This document shows positions 37,627-46,372 of a stretch of 64,000 bases of DNA, piece after piece. Source of the DNA: Methylobacterium sp. Leaf91 (GTDB lineage: Bacteria > Pseudomonadota > Alphaproteobacteria > Rhizobiales > Beijerinckiaceae); NCBI RefSeq assembly GCF_001422815.1, contig NZ_LMMP01000004.1:96114-160113 (forward strand), read 5' to 3'. The notes under the pieces were generated by a model that was given only the letters and a program-made list of their open reading frames with translations, made no database searches and was not told where the DNA came from. Both the position numbers and the translations under genes were made by a program. Position 1 is the first letter of the stretch; the number at the start of each line of letters is the position of its first letter.

Positions 37627-38682
37627 ATGAAGACAATCAAGGATTTCGCCTGGCCGCTCATCGGCATCCTGGCGATCGCCATCTCCGGTTACTTTCTCTA
37701 CCAGGAGCTGAAGACGACCTCGATGGCGGCGGTATGGGCGGCTATCGTCGCCATTCCGCCGCATCGCATGGTGCTGGCCGGGCTTTCCACCCTCGTCGCC
37801 TATGCGGCCCTGGCCTGGTACGACCGGATCGCGCTGCTGCATCTGGGGGTGCGCGGCATCTCTTGGTTCTTCGTGGCGGTGTGCTCGTTCACCACCTACG
37901 CGCTGTCCCATAATATCGGTGCCTCGGTCTTCTCCGGCGCCCTGGTCCGCTACCGGGCCTATACGGCCAAGGGCCTTTCGGCCGCCCAGGTGGCGGTGCT
38001 GGTGGCTCTCTGCTCCTTCACCTTCTTCCTCGGAACGGTCCTCCTCGGCGGTGTCGTCCTGGTGGTCGAGCCGCAGCTGCTCTCGCGGCTCAAGGGCATC
38101 CTGCCGGGCTTCCTCACCGACCCGAAGACCGCGCTCATCGTCGGCATCGGCCTTCTGGCCTTCGTCGCGCTCTACGTCGCCGGGTCGATCCTGCGCCTTC
38201 CGCCGCTCCACATCCGCAAGTTCAAGCTCGAATATCCGCGCCCGGCGATCATGGGACGCCAGCTCCTGGCGGCCCCCCTCGAACTGCTCGGCGCCGCCGG
38301 CATCCTGTATTTCGCCTTGCCCGAAGCGGTGAATCCCGGCCCGATCGCGGTCATCGCGATCTTCCTCGCCTCGTTCTCCGTCGCCTTGGTCTCGAACGCC
38401 CCGGGCGGGCTCGGCGTCTTCGAACTCGTCTTCATCACGGCGATGCAGATCACCGATCCCGGCCAGAAGGACGCGATCATCGCGGCCGTCATCGTGTTCC
38501 GGGTGTTCTATTTCTGGATCCCGGCGCTCATCTCGGTGGTGGTCGTCCTGCTCTACGAGCGCTCACGCCTGGCCGATCTCGCGAAAGCGCCGCCGGCCTC
38601 CGCCGTGCCCGCGCCCCCCGTCGTCGCTCCGGGCATCGATCCGAACAGGATCGAGAAGCGGCTGGAGAAGAAGCCGCTCTGA
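37627..38682 (+). CDS. UPF0104/YbhN-family multi-pass membrane protein
   Basis: The 351-residue protein has about eight hydrophobic segments beginning FAWPLIGILAIAISGYFLY. It contains the family elements ALSHNIGASVFSGALVRYRAYTA and VSNAPGGLGVFELVF. This family (UPF0104, related to the membrane part of lysylphosphatidylglycerol synthase MprF) is predicted to move or flip lipids, but function is not established. The C-terminal catalytic LPG synthase domain is missing, so it is not a full MprF. GTG and ATG start codons are adjacent; ATG 37627 is used. It sits between the fliIJ pair and convergent flhA without obvious functional tie. Confidence 0.85.
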   Translation: MKTIKDFAWPLIGILAIAISGYFLYQELKTTSMAAVWAAIVAIPPHRMVLAGLSTLVAYAALAWYDRIALLHLGVRGISWFFVAVCSFTTYALSHNIGASVFSGALVRYRAYTAKGLSAAQVAVLVALCSFTFFLGTVLLGGVVLVVEPQLLSRLKGILPGFLTDPKTALIVGIGLLAFVALYVAGSILRLPPLHIRKFKLEYPRPAIMGRQLLAAPLELLGAAGILYFALPEAVNPGPIAVIAIFLASFSVALVSNAPGGLGVFELVFITAMQITDPGQKDAIIAAVIVFRVFYFWIPALISVVVVLLYERSRLADLAKAPPASAVPAPPVVAPGIDPNRIEKRLEKKPL

Positions 38683-38745
38683 GAATCCGATCGTTCGGAT
38701 GTCCCATTGGGTACCTGTGCCAAGGTCCATCATCCAATCAGCTCA

Positions 38746-38855
38746 CCTCATCCTGAGGTGACGAAGCGCAGCGAAGGCCTCGAAGGAGACCTCCAGTGGT
38801 CGCGAGATCTCTGAACGTCTCCTTCGAGGCCGCTACGCGGCACCTCAGGATGAGG
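38746..38855. repeat. Rhizobiales-type palindromic intergenic element (110 bp)
   Basis: The ends CCTCATCCTGAGGTG (38746-38760) and CACCTCAGGATGAGG (38841-38855) are perfect inverted repeats of 15 bases. An inner pair, GGCCTCGAAGGAGAC (38776-38790) and GTCTCCTTCGAGGCC (38817-38831), is also perfect. The whole can fold into a long cruciform or RNA hairpin and lies between convergent genes. Confidence 0.9.
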
Positions 38856-38942
38856 CAGAGCTTTGGGAAAACGGCTCAAGGAGTCTTTAGGAGCGCCGCG
38901 GTACGGTCGGGCAGACCCTCACCGTGATTCCGGATCTCGGCC

Positions 38943-41096
38943 TCAGACCGAACCGACCGTCCGCAGCCGGGCGCGCGGGTGGATCTCCGCCTGGCTCATG
39001 ACGGCCGTCTCGCGGCGGAAGCGTTCGATGATCGAGCGCACGAAAGGCCGGGCCTGGGCCGAGGTGACGAGGACCGGCATCTCGCCCATCCGCGCGGCCT
39101 GTTCGAAGCGGTCGCGCACCGTGTTGACGAATTCCGACAGCTTGGAGGGCTGCATCGCGAGGTAGCGCTCGTCGCGCTCCCCGGCGATGGATTCGAGGAA
39201 CGCCTGCTCCCAGAGCGGCGAGAGGGTGATGATCGGCAGCATGCCGTCATGCCCCTGGTACTGCGCGCAGATCTGGCGGCCGAGACGGGCGCGGACATGC
39301 TCGACGATGTCGCGCGGATTCTTCACATGGCCCGCCACCTCGGCGATGCCTTCCACGATGGAGCCGAGATCGCGGATCGAGACCCGCTCGGCGAGGAGGT
39401 ATTGCAGCACGCGCTGGATGCCCGTGGTGCCGATCTGCGAGGGCACCACCTCCTTGACGAGGTCGGCGTGGTCCTTCGAGAGCTCCTTCAGCAGCTTCTG
39501 CACCTCCACATGGTTGAGAAGCTCGGAGACATGCGCCTTGATGATCTCGGTGAGATGGGTCGAGACCACGGTGGCCGCATCCACCACGGTGTAGCCCTTG
39601 AGCTGCGCCTGATCGCGCAGGGAGGCGTCGATCCAGGTGGCGGGCAGGCCGAAAGTCGGCTCCAGCATGTGTTGTCCGGGCAGCTGCACCTGTCCGCCCA
39701 TCGGGTCCATGGCCATGAACTGACCGGGGAAGATCTGACCCGTGCCGGCCTCGATCTCCTTCACCCGGACCACATAGGCGTTGGAATCGAGCTGGACGTT
39801 GTCGAGGATACGGACCGAGGGCATGACGAAGCCGAGTTCCGCCGCGAGCTGGCGGCGCAGGGCCTTGATCTGGTCCGTCAGGCGGTCCTGGCCCTCCTGC
39901 CCGTTGACGAGGGCGAGGAGCGCGTAGCCCATTTCCAGTTTCAGATCGTCGAGCTTGAGGAGATCGGTCACCGTCTCCTCCTTGGCGGCCTGGGCGGCGG
40001 CCACGGCGGTGGCGTCCATCGGCGCACCGTCGGAATCGAGGGGCGGGGCCTCGCGGGCGACCTTGGCGAAGTGCCATGCGGCGTAGCCCGAAGCGCCGGC
40101 GAGGGCGAGGAAGGGCAGCATCGGCATGCCCGGCAGCAGCGAGAGCAGAACCATCACGCCCGACGACATGCCGAGCGCCTTCGGGTAGTTGGCGAGCTGC
40201 TTGCCGAGCGCCTTGTCGGCCGATCCCTTCACGCCCGCCTTCGAGACGAGGATACCGGCCGCCGTCGAGACGATGAGGGCGGGAACCTGGCTGGCGAGGC
40301 CGTCACCGATGGTGAGCAGCGTGTAGGTCTTCGCGGCGGCACCGAAGGGCATGCCCTGCTGGGCCACGCCGATGATGATGCCGCCGATGACGTTGATGAA
40401 GGTGATGAGCAGCGCGGCGATGGCGTCTCCGCGCACGAATTTCGAGGCACCGTCCATGGCACCGAAGAAGGAGGATTCTTCCTCCAGCGCGGCGCGCCGG
40501 GCCTTCGCCACCTTCTCGTCGATGAGACCGGCCGAGAGATCGGCATCGATCGCCATCTGCTTGCCGGGCATCGCGTCAAGGGTGAAGCGGGCCGCGACTT
40601 CCGCGATACGGCCCGAACCCTTGGTGATGACGACGAAGTTCACGATGATGAGAATCGCGAACACGATGATGCCGATGACGAAGTTGCCGCCCATCACGAA
40701 GTTGCCGAAGGCTTCGATGACGTGGCCTGCAGCCGCCGTTCCCTCGTGGCCATGGCCGAGGATGAGGCGCGTCGAGGCGAGGTTCAGGGCCAGCCGCAAC
40801 AGGGTCGCGACGAGGAGCAGGGTCGGGAAGACGGTGAATTCGAGCGGGTTGTCGATGAACAGGCCCGTCATCATGATGATGACCGAGATGATGATCGAGA
40901 CGGCCAGCAGCAGGTCGAGCAGGAAGGCCGGCAGCGGGAAGATGAGCACCGTGAGGATGCCCATCACCGCGGTGGCGAAGAACAGGTCGGTGCGCTTCGA
41001 CAGAGCGGTGAGGTTGGCGCGGTTGGGCATCGCGAAACTCGCGAACTGCCCCAGACCCGGCCCCTGAGCCGGCGCGGCGGCGCCCGTCTCGCTCAT
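38943..41096 (-). CDS. flhA: Flagellar biosynthesis export gate protein FlhA
   Basis: The 717-residue protein has an N-terminal half with eight or so membrane helices. These include FPLPAFLLDLLLAVSIIISV and the conserved FHIPEP-region equivalents VFPTLLLVATLLRLALNLAST and GKQMAIDADLSAGLID. A cytosolic C-terminal domain binds chaperone-substrate complexes. FlhA forms the nonameric export gate of the flagellar type III system. The ATG at 41096 is used; a GTG three codons upstream is possible. It is convergent with the UPF0104 gene. Upstream are a small hairpin and a CtrA-like box. Confidence 0.96.
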   Translation of the reverse strand: MSETGAAAPAQGPGLGQFASFAMPNRANLTALSKRTDLFFATAVMGILTVLIFPLPAFLLDLLLAVSIIISVIIMMTGLFIDNPLEFTVFPTLLLVATLLRLALNLASTRLILGHGHEGTAAAGHVIEAFGNFVMGGNFVIGIIVFAILIIVNFVVITKGSGRIAEVAARFTLDAMPGKQMAIDADLSAGLIDEKVAKARRAALEEESSFFGAMDGASKFVRGDAIAALLITFINVIGGIIIGVAQQGMPFGAAAKTYTLLTIGDGLASQVPALIVSTAAGILVSKAGVKGSADKALGKQLANYPKALGMSSGVMVLLSLLPGMPMLPFLALAGASGYAAWHFAKVAREAPPLDSDGAPMDATAVAAAQAAKEETVTDLLKLDDLKLEMGYALLALVNGQEGQDRLTDQIKALRRQLAAELGFVMPSVRILDNVQLDSNAYVVRVKEIEAGTGQIFPGQFMAMDPMGGQVQLPGQHMLEPTFGLPATWIDASLRDQAQLKGYTVVDAATVVSTHLTEIIKAHVSELLNHVEVQKLLKELSKDHADLVKEVVPSQIGTTGIQRVLQYLLAERVSIRDLGSIVEGIAEVAGHVKNPRDIVEHVRARLGRQICAQYQGHDGMLPIITLSPLWEQAFLESIAGERDERYLAMQPSKLSEFVNTVRDRFEQAARMGEMPVLVTSAQARPFVRSIIERFRRETAVMSQAEIHPRARLRTVGSV

Positions 41097-41124
41097 ACTC
41101 GACACCCTTCACGTCCCACGTGGA

Positions 41125-41165
41125 CCCGGCAAGAATTGCCGGGCTCAGGGTTAGCGAAGAGTTAA
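41125..41165 (-). promoter_or_regulatory. flhA leader hairpin and CtrA-like box
   Basis: TTAG-N7-TTAA at 41151-41165 differs by one base from the CtrA consensus TTAA-N7-TTAA and lies 55 bases upstream of flhA. Between it and the start, CCCGGCAA and TTGCCGGG (41125-41143) form a perfect eight-base hairpin 29 bases before the ATG. Confidence 0.45.
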
Positions 41166-41454
41166 TTTTTGAGGACTGCCACTACCAAATCCGGCTCGTT
41201 GGCGACCGAACCGGCTTGAGGGGAGGGGCGCTAGGAGGGGAGGGAGGCTCGCTTCCAGAAGAGAGCGCTCTCGGCCGCCTCTAATACGGCGCCGAAAGCA
41301 TCGATTGCTGGGCGCGGAGTGATCCGCCGAGAGATGCGCCCGACCACGTCGGGCCGGGGCACATCTCCAGGCCTTCCTGGTGCCGCGCTCTTTTTCGCCG
41401 AACCGGAATCCGCTTCGGCGCAGAGCGCTCCGGCCGGAACGAGGCAGGGGCAGA
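41166..41454. other. Gene-free interval upstream of flhA
   Basis: No gene with a recognisable domain or ribosome-binding site is visible on either strand. No repeat or terminator stands out. Some of it is probably flhA promoter DNA. Confidence 0.5.
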
Positions 41455-41718
41455 TCAGCGATCGCGGGTCTTGGTGGTCCGGCTATCCTGCGTCTTGTTA
41501 CCATCGGCTGCCGGAGAGCCACCGGGGACTCCGGTATTTCCCGATCCGCCGCCGCGCTCGCCGCCCGTCATCTCCTTGCCGGTCTCGACCTTCTGACCTT
41601 CGGCCCCCGTTGGAGCCCCGCTGGCGCCCGGCGACCCTGTACCCTGTTGAGCCGTTGCGGTCCCGACCGGGACCATGCCGAGTAGAGCGACGAGTGCGAG
41701 CAAGCGAATGTTCGACAT
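41455..41718 (-). CDS. Small secreted Gly/Ser/Thr-rich protein
   Basis: The 87-residue protein has an N-terminal signal peptide (IRLLALVALLGMVPVGTATA, with AQQG after the cleavage site). The mature tail is low-complexity and hydrophilic, rich in Gly, Thr, Ser and Lys, without Cys. No family is recognised. The ATG at 41718 has GGAGA seven bases upstream, which decides it over the ATG two codons earlier. The intrinsically disordered tail is similar in type to that of the small membrane protein at 12168. Function unknown. Confidence 0.6.
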   Translation of the reverse strand: MSNIRLLALVALLGMVPVGTATAQQGTGSPGASGAPTGAEGQKVETGKEMTGGERGGGSGNTGVPGGSPAADGNKTQDSRTTKTRDR

Positions 41719-42074
41719 AGGCATTCTCCGTTACTGACGGCGGTCAATAAATACTCATCCTTTATGTTCCAAACCTAATGAATACTAAGCAAAATTTAAG
41801 GATTTGCGCGAAAACACATACACCCATGTTGATCATGGTGCCAAAGTGTCATTCGTGACTTGCGAGAAACGACGGCGCTTCCGTGATGCTTTTACCGCGC
41901 AGATCGAAGCCTCCGGGGTCCCGGCCCATGGCCCCGTCCAAAGCCATCCCCGACTCTTCTCATGCTCGGCGCATTCGGGCGACGCCGGAAACCCGCCGCG
42001 GCCTGAGCCGGGCGGGTCGACGGCTCGGGACGGAGCCGTGCGGTGGGGCGGAGATCTCGCGGCCAGTCTCGCCG
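41719..42074. other. Gene-free interval with AT-rich stretch
   Basis: No convincing gene. Bases about 41740-41830 are distinctly AT-rich and probably hold the promoter of the small secreted protein on the minus strand. A GTTCC at 41766 suggested a stress promoter, but the partner -10 does not match. Confidence 0.5.
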
Positions 42075-43241
42075 TCACGCACCAAAGAGGAACAGGTCGT
42101 CCTGAGCCATTTTGAGGTCGGCGAGGTGGACGTCGTGCAGGATGATCTTGTTGCTGCTCTCGACGCCGCGGAACGTCACCAGCGTATCCTGCCCGCCATT
42201 CATCGAACGGAACATGAGATCGCCGGACTCCACACCCGCGATGGCCACAGCGATGCGATCGTTCTCGACATCGAGGCCATAGAGGTTGTCGCGGCCAAAA
42301 CCGGCGCTGAAGACGAACAGGTCCTCTCCCGAATTGGCGAACAGCTTGTCGGCATCCGCGCCGCCCCCGATCGTCGCTCCACCCGCACCGGCCTTGATGC
42401 GATCGTTGCCGGAATCGCCGTGCAGTGCGCTCGGTGCCACGGAGCTTCCGACAAGTACGTCATTGCCTTCGCCGCCGGTTGCGTGGCCGCCCCGCATGCC
42501 GAGGGTGATGACATCATTCCCACCCTCTCCGGCGAAGCTGGGCAATCCGGTCGTCCCTTTGAGAACATCGTCGCCGTCGCCGCCCCTGATAGAGACGTAT
42601 CCACCACCTGCGATGATCGTGTCGGCATCCTGAGTGCCGACGATCGTGCCCGGAAGTCCGATCTTGCTGGTCTGGATGATAGTCACGCCCGCCGTGACGG
42701 CGGAGAGGTCCAATTCGGAGCCCGCACCGAGATGAATGGTCTCGACATTCTGCAGCGTATCGTCGGTGAAGACGAAACTGTCTCCTCCCTGCAGGAACAG
42801 TTTGTCCATGCCGGCATCGCCGTGAACGCTCGCGCCTGCCTCCCTTACGACGAGGCGGTCGTCGCCGTCACCGCCCCAGAAGGTGTCGGCACCGCCCATG
42901 CCGCGTATCGTGTCGTCGCCCGCACCACCGCGAAGAATGTCGTCTCCCACGCCGCCCTGAATGATGTCATCGAAATCATGCCCATTCAGCGTCACATTCC
43001 CAGTAGTATCGGAGAAATTTATGTTGAAGCTTACTTTATATTGCTCCAGGATATAATCTTCCGACAGATTGTTGATGCCATTATAGAGCTGGGAAATCAC
43101 ATTCCCATAGGGATCGTTGTTGATCTGACCGCGAAATTTGTACTTTGCGCCGTCATCGTCATAGATCGCGTTCGATATCGATATCGCAAGGCTCGCGTTA
43201 GGATCGAATTCAACGCCGTGCGTATACTTGATCGAAGGCAT
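42075..43241 (-). CDS. RTX calcium-binding secreted protein
   Basis: The 388-residue acidic protein has no signal peptide. It contains a run of RTX nonapeptides beginning near residue 85 (GHDFDDIIQGGVGDD, GGAGDDTIRGMGGADTF, GGDGDDRL) and further blocks near 240-300. The C-terminus (AQDDLFLFGA) has the short hydrophobic ending typical of type I secretion substrates. The N-terminal 80 residues (KYTHGVEFDPNASLAISIS) are not recognised. It probably folds with calcium outside the cell and may act in surface attachment, but no enzymatic domain is visible. No secretion genes are adjacent. Confidence 0.85.
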   Translation of the reverse strand: MPSIKYTHGVEFDPNASLAISISNAIYDDDGAKYKFRGQINNDPYGNVISQLYNGINNLSEDYILEQYKVSFNINFSDTTGNVTLNGHDFDDIIQGGVGDDILRGGAGDDTIRGMGGADTFWGGDGDDRLVVREAGASVHGDAGMDKLFLQGGDSFVFTDDTLQNVETIHLGAGSELDLSAVTAGVTIIQTSKIGLPGTIVGTQDADTIIAGGGYVSIRGGDGDDVLKGTTGLPSFAGEGGNDVITLGMRGGHATGGEGNDVLVGSSVAPSALHGDSGNDRIKAGAGGATIGGGADADKLFANSGEDLFVFSAGFGRDNLYGLDVENDRIAVAIAGVESGDLMFRSMNGGQDTLVTFRGVESSNKIILHDVHLADLKMAQDDLFLFGA

Positions 43242-43923
43242 GTCCCGCTCCTCGCTGCATCGCAACGTTCAGGTCTATGCACGACGAAAACTCGCCAGGA
43301 TCTCGTCGCAATCTGCCGTTTCTAGAAACCAGATGCGAAGTGATGCGGCAATTGCATAAAAAGTACTAGAAACCGGGGAGCCGCTATCCAACTAGTCTAT
43401 CTGGGAAGGCGTCTTACAAGCCGACGCGCCCGTCCATGGAATGCTCGGCAAACCACGCCCCTCGAGCCTTAGCTAGACGGGCAAACCGGAACGGACCTTC
43501 AACGGAAGTGACGTCAGCAAACGACAGGACACGGTCTGTTCATACGGGTCTGCCGAAGCGAGCGCCGACGACCAAACGAACCACTAGGTCTTATCCCCAC
43601 GCTCGACGACGGGACCGGCAATGACGGGCCACGCTCGAGCCCCCGCGATGCGCAATGCGCCTGATCGCGCAAAACCCGCCGCATGGCGGTCTAAGACCCC
43701 CTCGCGTGGCGGTCCAAGCCCCCCTCGCATGGCGCAACGCATGCCGCGTTCCGATGCGCCCGCCCGGTGCCATTGAGACACAGGTACACCGGAGCAATCG
43801 CGAAATCGGACGTTTCCTCACCCGATCGGTGCTCTGGTCCCTTGCACGCCGAGAACGCGGCTTGTACAGCACGCCACTCGCGCATCGCCGCCGCCTCTTT
43901 GGATGGCATCGACGTGTGAGACT
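43242..43923. other. Gene-free interval between RTX gene and tRNA-Ser
   Basis: No credible gene on either strand over about 680 bases. The left part upstream of the RTX gene is AT-rich and probably promoter DNA. A 23-base tandem repeat lies at 43681-43726. The remainder shows nothing I can name. Confidence 0.6.
43681..43726. repeat. 23-base tandem repeat, two full copies plus partial
   Basis: Unit one at 43681-43703 and unit two at 43704-43726 share the pattern GCRTGGCGGTCYAAGMCCCC followed by CTC. A partial third unit starts GCATGGCG at 43727. It is non-coding as far as I can see. Confidence 0.75.
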
Positions 43924-44013
43924 GGAGGGGTGGCCGAGTGGTTGAAGGCGCACGCCTGGAAAGTGTGTATACCGGAAACGGTATCGCGGGTTCGAATCCC
44001 GCTCCCTCCGCCA
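43924..44013 (+). tRNA. tRNA-Ser (anticodon GGA)
   Basis: The 90-base sequence folds as a class II tRNA. Acceptor GGAGGGG pairs with TCCCTCC plus G73, and CCA is encoded (44011-44013). The D-arm region is TGGCCGAGTGG, the anticodon arm CACGC-CTGGAAA-GTGTG with anticodon GGA, the long variable arm ATACCGGAAACGGTAT-like, and the T-arm GCGGGTTCGAATCCCGC. It reads UCC and UCU serine codons. Integrase remnants start 98 bases downstream, so the gene is a likely island attachment site. Confidence 0.95.
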
Positions 44014-44111
44014 TTTGACCATAATCCGCTGTTAACAAACGGCTTTTAGCTTTCGATCCCAATCCACGTTTTGACACTGTCTCACCGTGGCTGTGGCCAG
44101 CGAAGCCAACG

Positions 44112-45371
44112 GTGCGCCGCGCTGAATATCTGCAATGTCGCCGTGGTCGCTGGTACGTTCGCGTACGGGTTCCAGCCCATCTCGTCGTCACGGTCGGTCA
44201 GCAGCACCTTGTCAGAGCGCTCGACACGTCCAGCGAAGCGGTAGCGCGCGAGCGACGCTGGGTCGCTCTCTCACTGCTTTGGGATTGGATCGGTGCGCAG
44301 GTCGAGGCCAACCGCTTCGCCGCTCTTGTGTTGATGCCCCGGCACCTAATGCGGGGCGCCATGGCGGCCTATCGGACTCAGATCTACAGCACGTTCCTGC
44401 GCTCGCACGCGACTTCACGGTTGGTAAGAAGGCCGTGGCTCGAGCCTATATGCAATACCACCCCGGGCGGATCGCCATCGTCGTGACGGGCAATGGCCGG
44501 GTGCAGCGATACTTCCGCAGTCTCTCCTTCCCGGATATCATCTCCGCGGTCGGAAGCCCGATCCCAGTTCACTCGCTCGATCACAGCAGTCCGCATCGGC
44601 CGAACGTCACGAGCGACTTCGCCGCGTGCAGTGCCGATCTCTGGATCGACGTGAAACGTGACCTCCATAGACCGTCCCTATAAGAGCAGGTGTACCTGCA
44701 GCCGAACGGCTTCGCCGTGCTTCTGCTGAGGCTGGAGCCGCTCCCGGAGGAGAGCGCGGAGGAACGCAGGCTTGAGGAGGGCTGGCGCTACCGCTTCCAC
44801 TCGAGACGACGGTAGGTGACACTCATGCTGGATGGGGTTGCTGAGCGTAGCCACAATTTTGGCCTCACCCATTTGGTCGGGATCGTAAGGGCCCCCGTGC
44901 CACGCCGCATGGCCCAGGGCTCCCGATGGCGCGGGCGGGTGATGCTCGAATGAACTCGTCGCAGGTCCGCACACCAAAGGCACTCTATGGCTTAGACTCA
45001 ATCGGAACTTTACGTTCCCGACCGGCTGACAAAAGAAAAAGCATACGCGGCGGCATCGGGAACAGGGATTTCAATGCCGAACATCATCGACGTAGTCAGG
45101 GCACCGCTAATCGCGTGCTGAGCATCGTCATGGCGCTACTCAACCATGCCGTTGGAGATCCGACAATTAGGCTTTCTAACGATAGCGCCTGGCGTCTCGT
45201 GCGGCCCTTTCAGGGCGTGGGTCGTGCGCGCGAGGTGCACTTCAGCGTCGTACAAATGCTGCAGTTGCTCGATGCATCAGACGATTTCGCATTCCGCAAC
45301 TTGCTTACAGCCGGTTTCCTAACCGGAGCGCGATATGGGGAATTCTGCGCGTATGAGGTTCGCCATTGGTT
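44112..45371 (+). pseudogene. Broken tyrosine integrase (DUF6538-type phage/island integrase)
   Basis: Two separated fragments of one integrase are visible. The first, from GTG 44112, reads RRAEYLQCRRGRWYVRVRVP and resembles the N-terminal DUF6538 domain. The second, about 45000-45360, has NRVLSIVMALLNHAVG, WRLVRPFQGVG and GFLTGARYGE, i.e. the core-binding domain and the first catalytic Arg. Between them (about 44490-44980) the frame is lost. The catalytic C-terminus is missing because an IS256-type element begins at 45372. The position next to tRNA-Ser is typical for such integrases. It cannot be functional as it stands. Confidence 0.75.
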
Positions 45372-46351
45372 GTGTCCCAGGCAGTGGTGTAGCTGACGGG
45401 TGGTCATCGGCGGTTGCCAAGTAGGGTCGGGTTGCGACTTCCAGCCCCGAACCGGAGAGCTCCCCGATGACCGACGAGATCATGGCCCTGCATGGGCTGA
45501 TGGAGGAGAGCGCCGACACCGATCTGCTGCGCGAAATGATCGGCTTTGCCGCCGAGCGACTTTTGGAGCTGGAAGTGGGCGGCCTCACCGGCGCGGCCCA
45601 CGACGAGAAGAGCGCCGAGCGGCTGGAGGACGACCGGATCGTCTCGGCCGCCGTCATCGTGACGGTCGGCGTCAACAGTGACGGCCGGCGCGAGGTCCTC
45701 AGCATGGACGTCGGCTCGTCGGAGGCCGAGACGTTCTGGACGGCGTTCCTCCGGAAGCTGGCGCGCCGGGGCCGGCGCGGCGTCAAGCTCGTGATCTCGG
45801 ACGCCCACGAGGGCATCAAGGCCTCGGTGGCCAAGGTGATGAACCCCACCTGGCAGCGCTGCCGCGTCCAGTTCGCTTCGCTGCGCTCGCGGCGCCTCCG
45901 GCGTCATGAGGAACGTGCTCGCCCATGCCGGCCGCTCGGGCCGCCGCGTCGTCTTCGCCGATCAGCTTCGCCCCATAGCGCCCAAGCGCGCCACCCTGAT
46001 GGACACGGCGGAGCCCGACGTGCTGGCCGACATGGGCTTCCCGGCCGCCCACCGGGTCACAAGCTCCACTCCACGAACCCCCTCCAACGACTGAACGGCG
46101 AGATCAAACGCCGGACCGAAGTGATCGGTATCTTCCCCGACGAGGCCGCCATCACCCACCTCGTCAGCGCCATCCTGCTGGAGCAGAACGACGAATGGGC
46201 CGTGCAACGTGCCCGCTACATGACCCTGGAAAGCATCGCCCCAATCGGCGATGATCCCCTCATCAGCCTGCCGACCCTGGCAGCCCGATCCTCCCGACCC
46301 AAGCCGGTGATCGTGGTGGCCCTCACCAAGCTACACCACGCCAAGGAACAC
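45372..46351 (+). mobile_element. Internally deleted IS256-family insertion sequence
   Basis: Ends carry imperfect 23-base inverted repeats. The left one (45372-45394) and the complement of the right one (46329-46351) share GTGT and an identical GTGGTGTAGCT. The roughly 980-base length is shorter than usual for IS256 elements (about 1.2-1.4 kb), matching an internal deletion in the transposase. It cuts the integrase coding region. I could not see a clear target duplication. Confidence 0.75.
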
Positions 46352-46372
46352 GACCTGATGGGCCTAGGGTGA
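45467..46372 (+). pseudogene. Degenerate IS256-family (mutator) transposase
   Basis: The start ATG at 45467 gives [19 protein letters not shown], a normal N-terminus, and [20 protein letters not shown]. After EKSAERL the sequence jumps to [20 protein letters not shown], so roughly 120-130 residues are missing, including the first catalytic Asp region. The second Asp ([11 protein letters not shown]) remains. Near base 45880 the frame shifts: [14 protein letters not shown] appears in another frame, while [16 protein letters not shown] with the catalytic Glu returns in the first. It is inactive. A full-length relative elsewhere could still mobilise it in trans. Confidence 0.8.

Noticed and set aside
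38979..41165. Long open frame antisense to flhA
   Set aside because: Same artefact of high GC; the product is Arg/Glu/His-rich without domains, while the opposite strand is clear FlhA.
41745..41770. Possible EcfG promoter for the small secreted protein on the minus strand
   Set aside because: GGAAC is present on the minus strand, but at 16-17 bases spacing the -10 reads TATT instead of CGTT.
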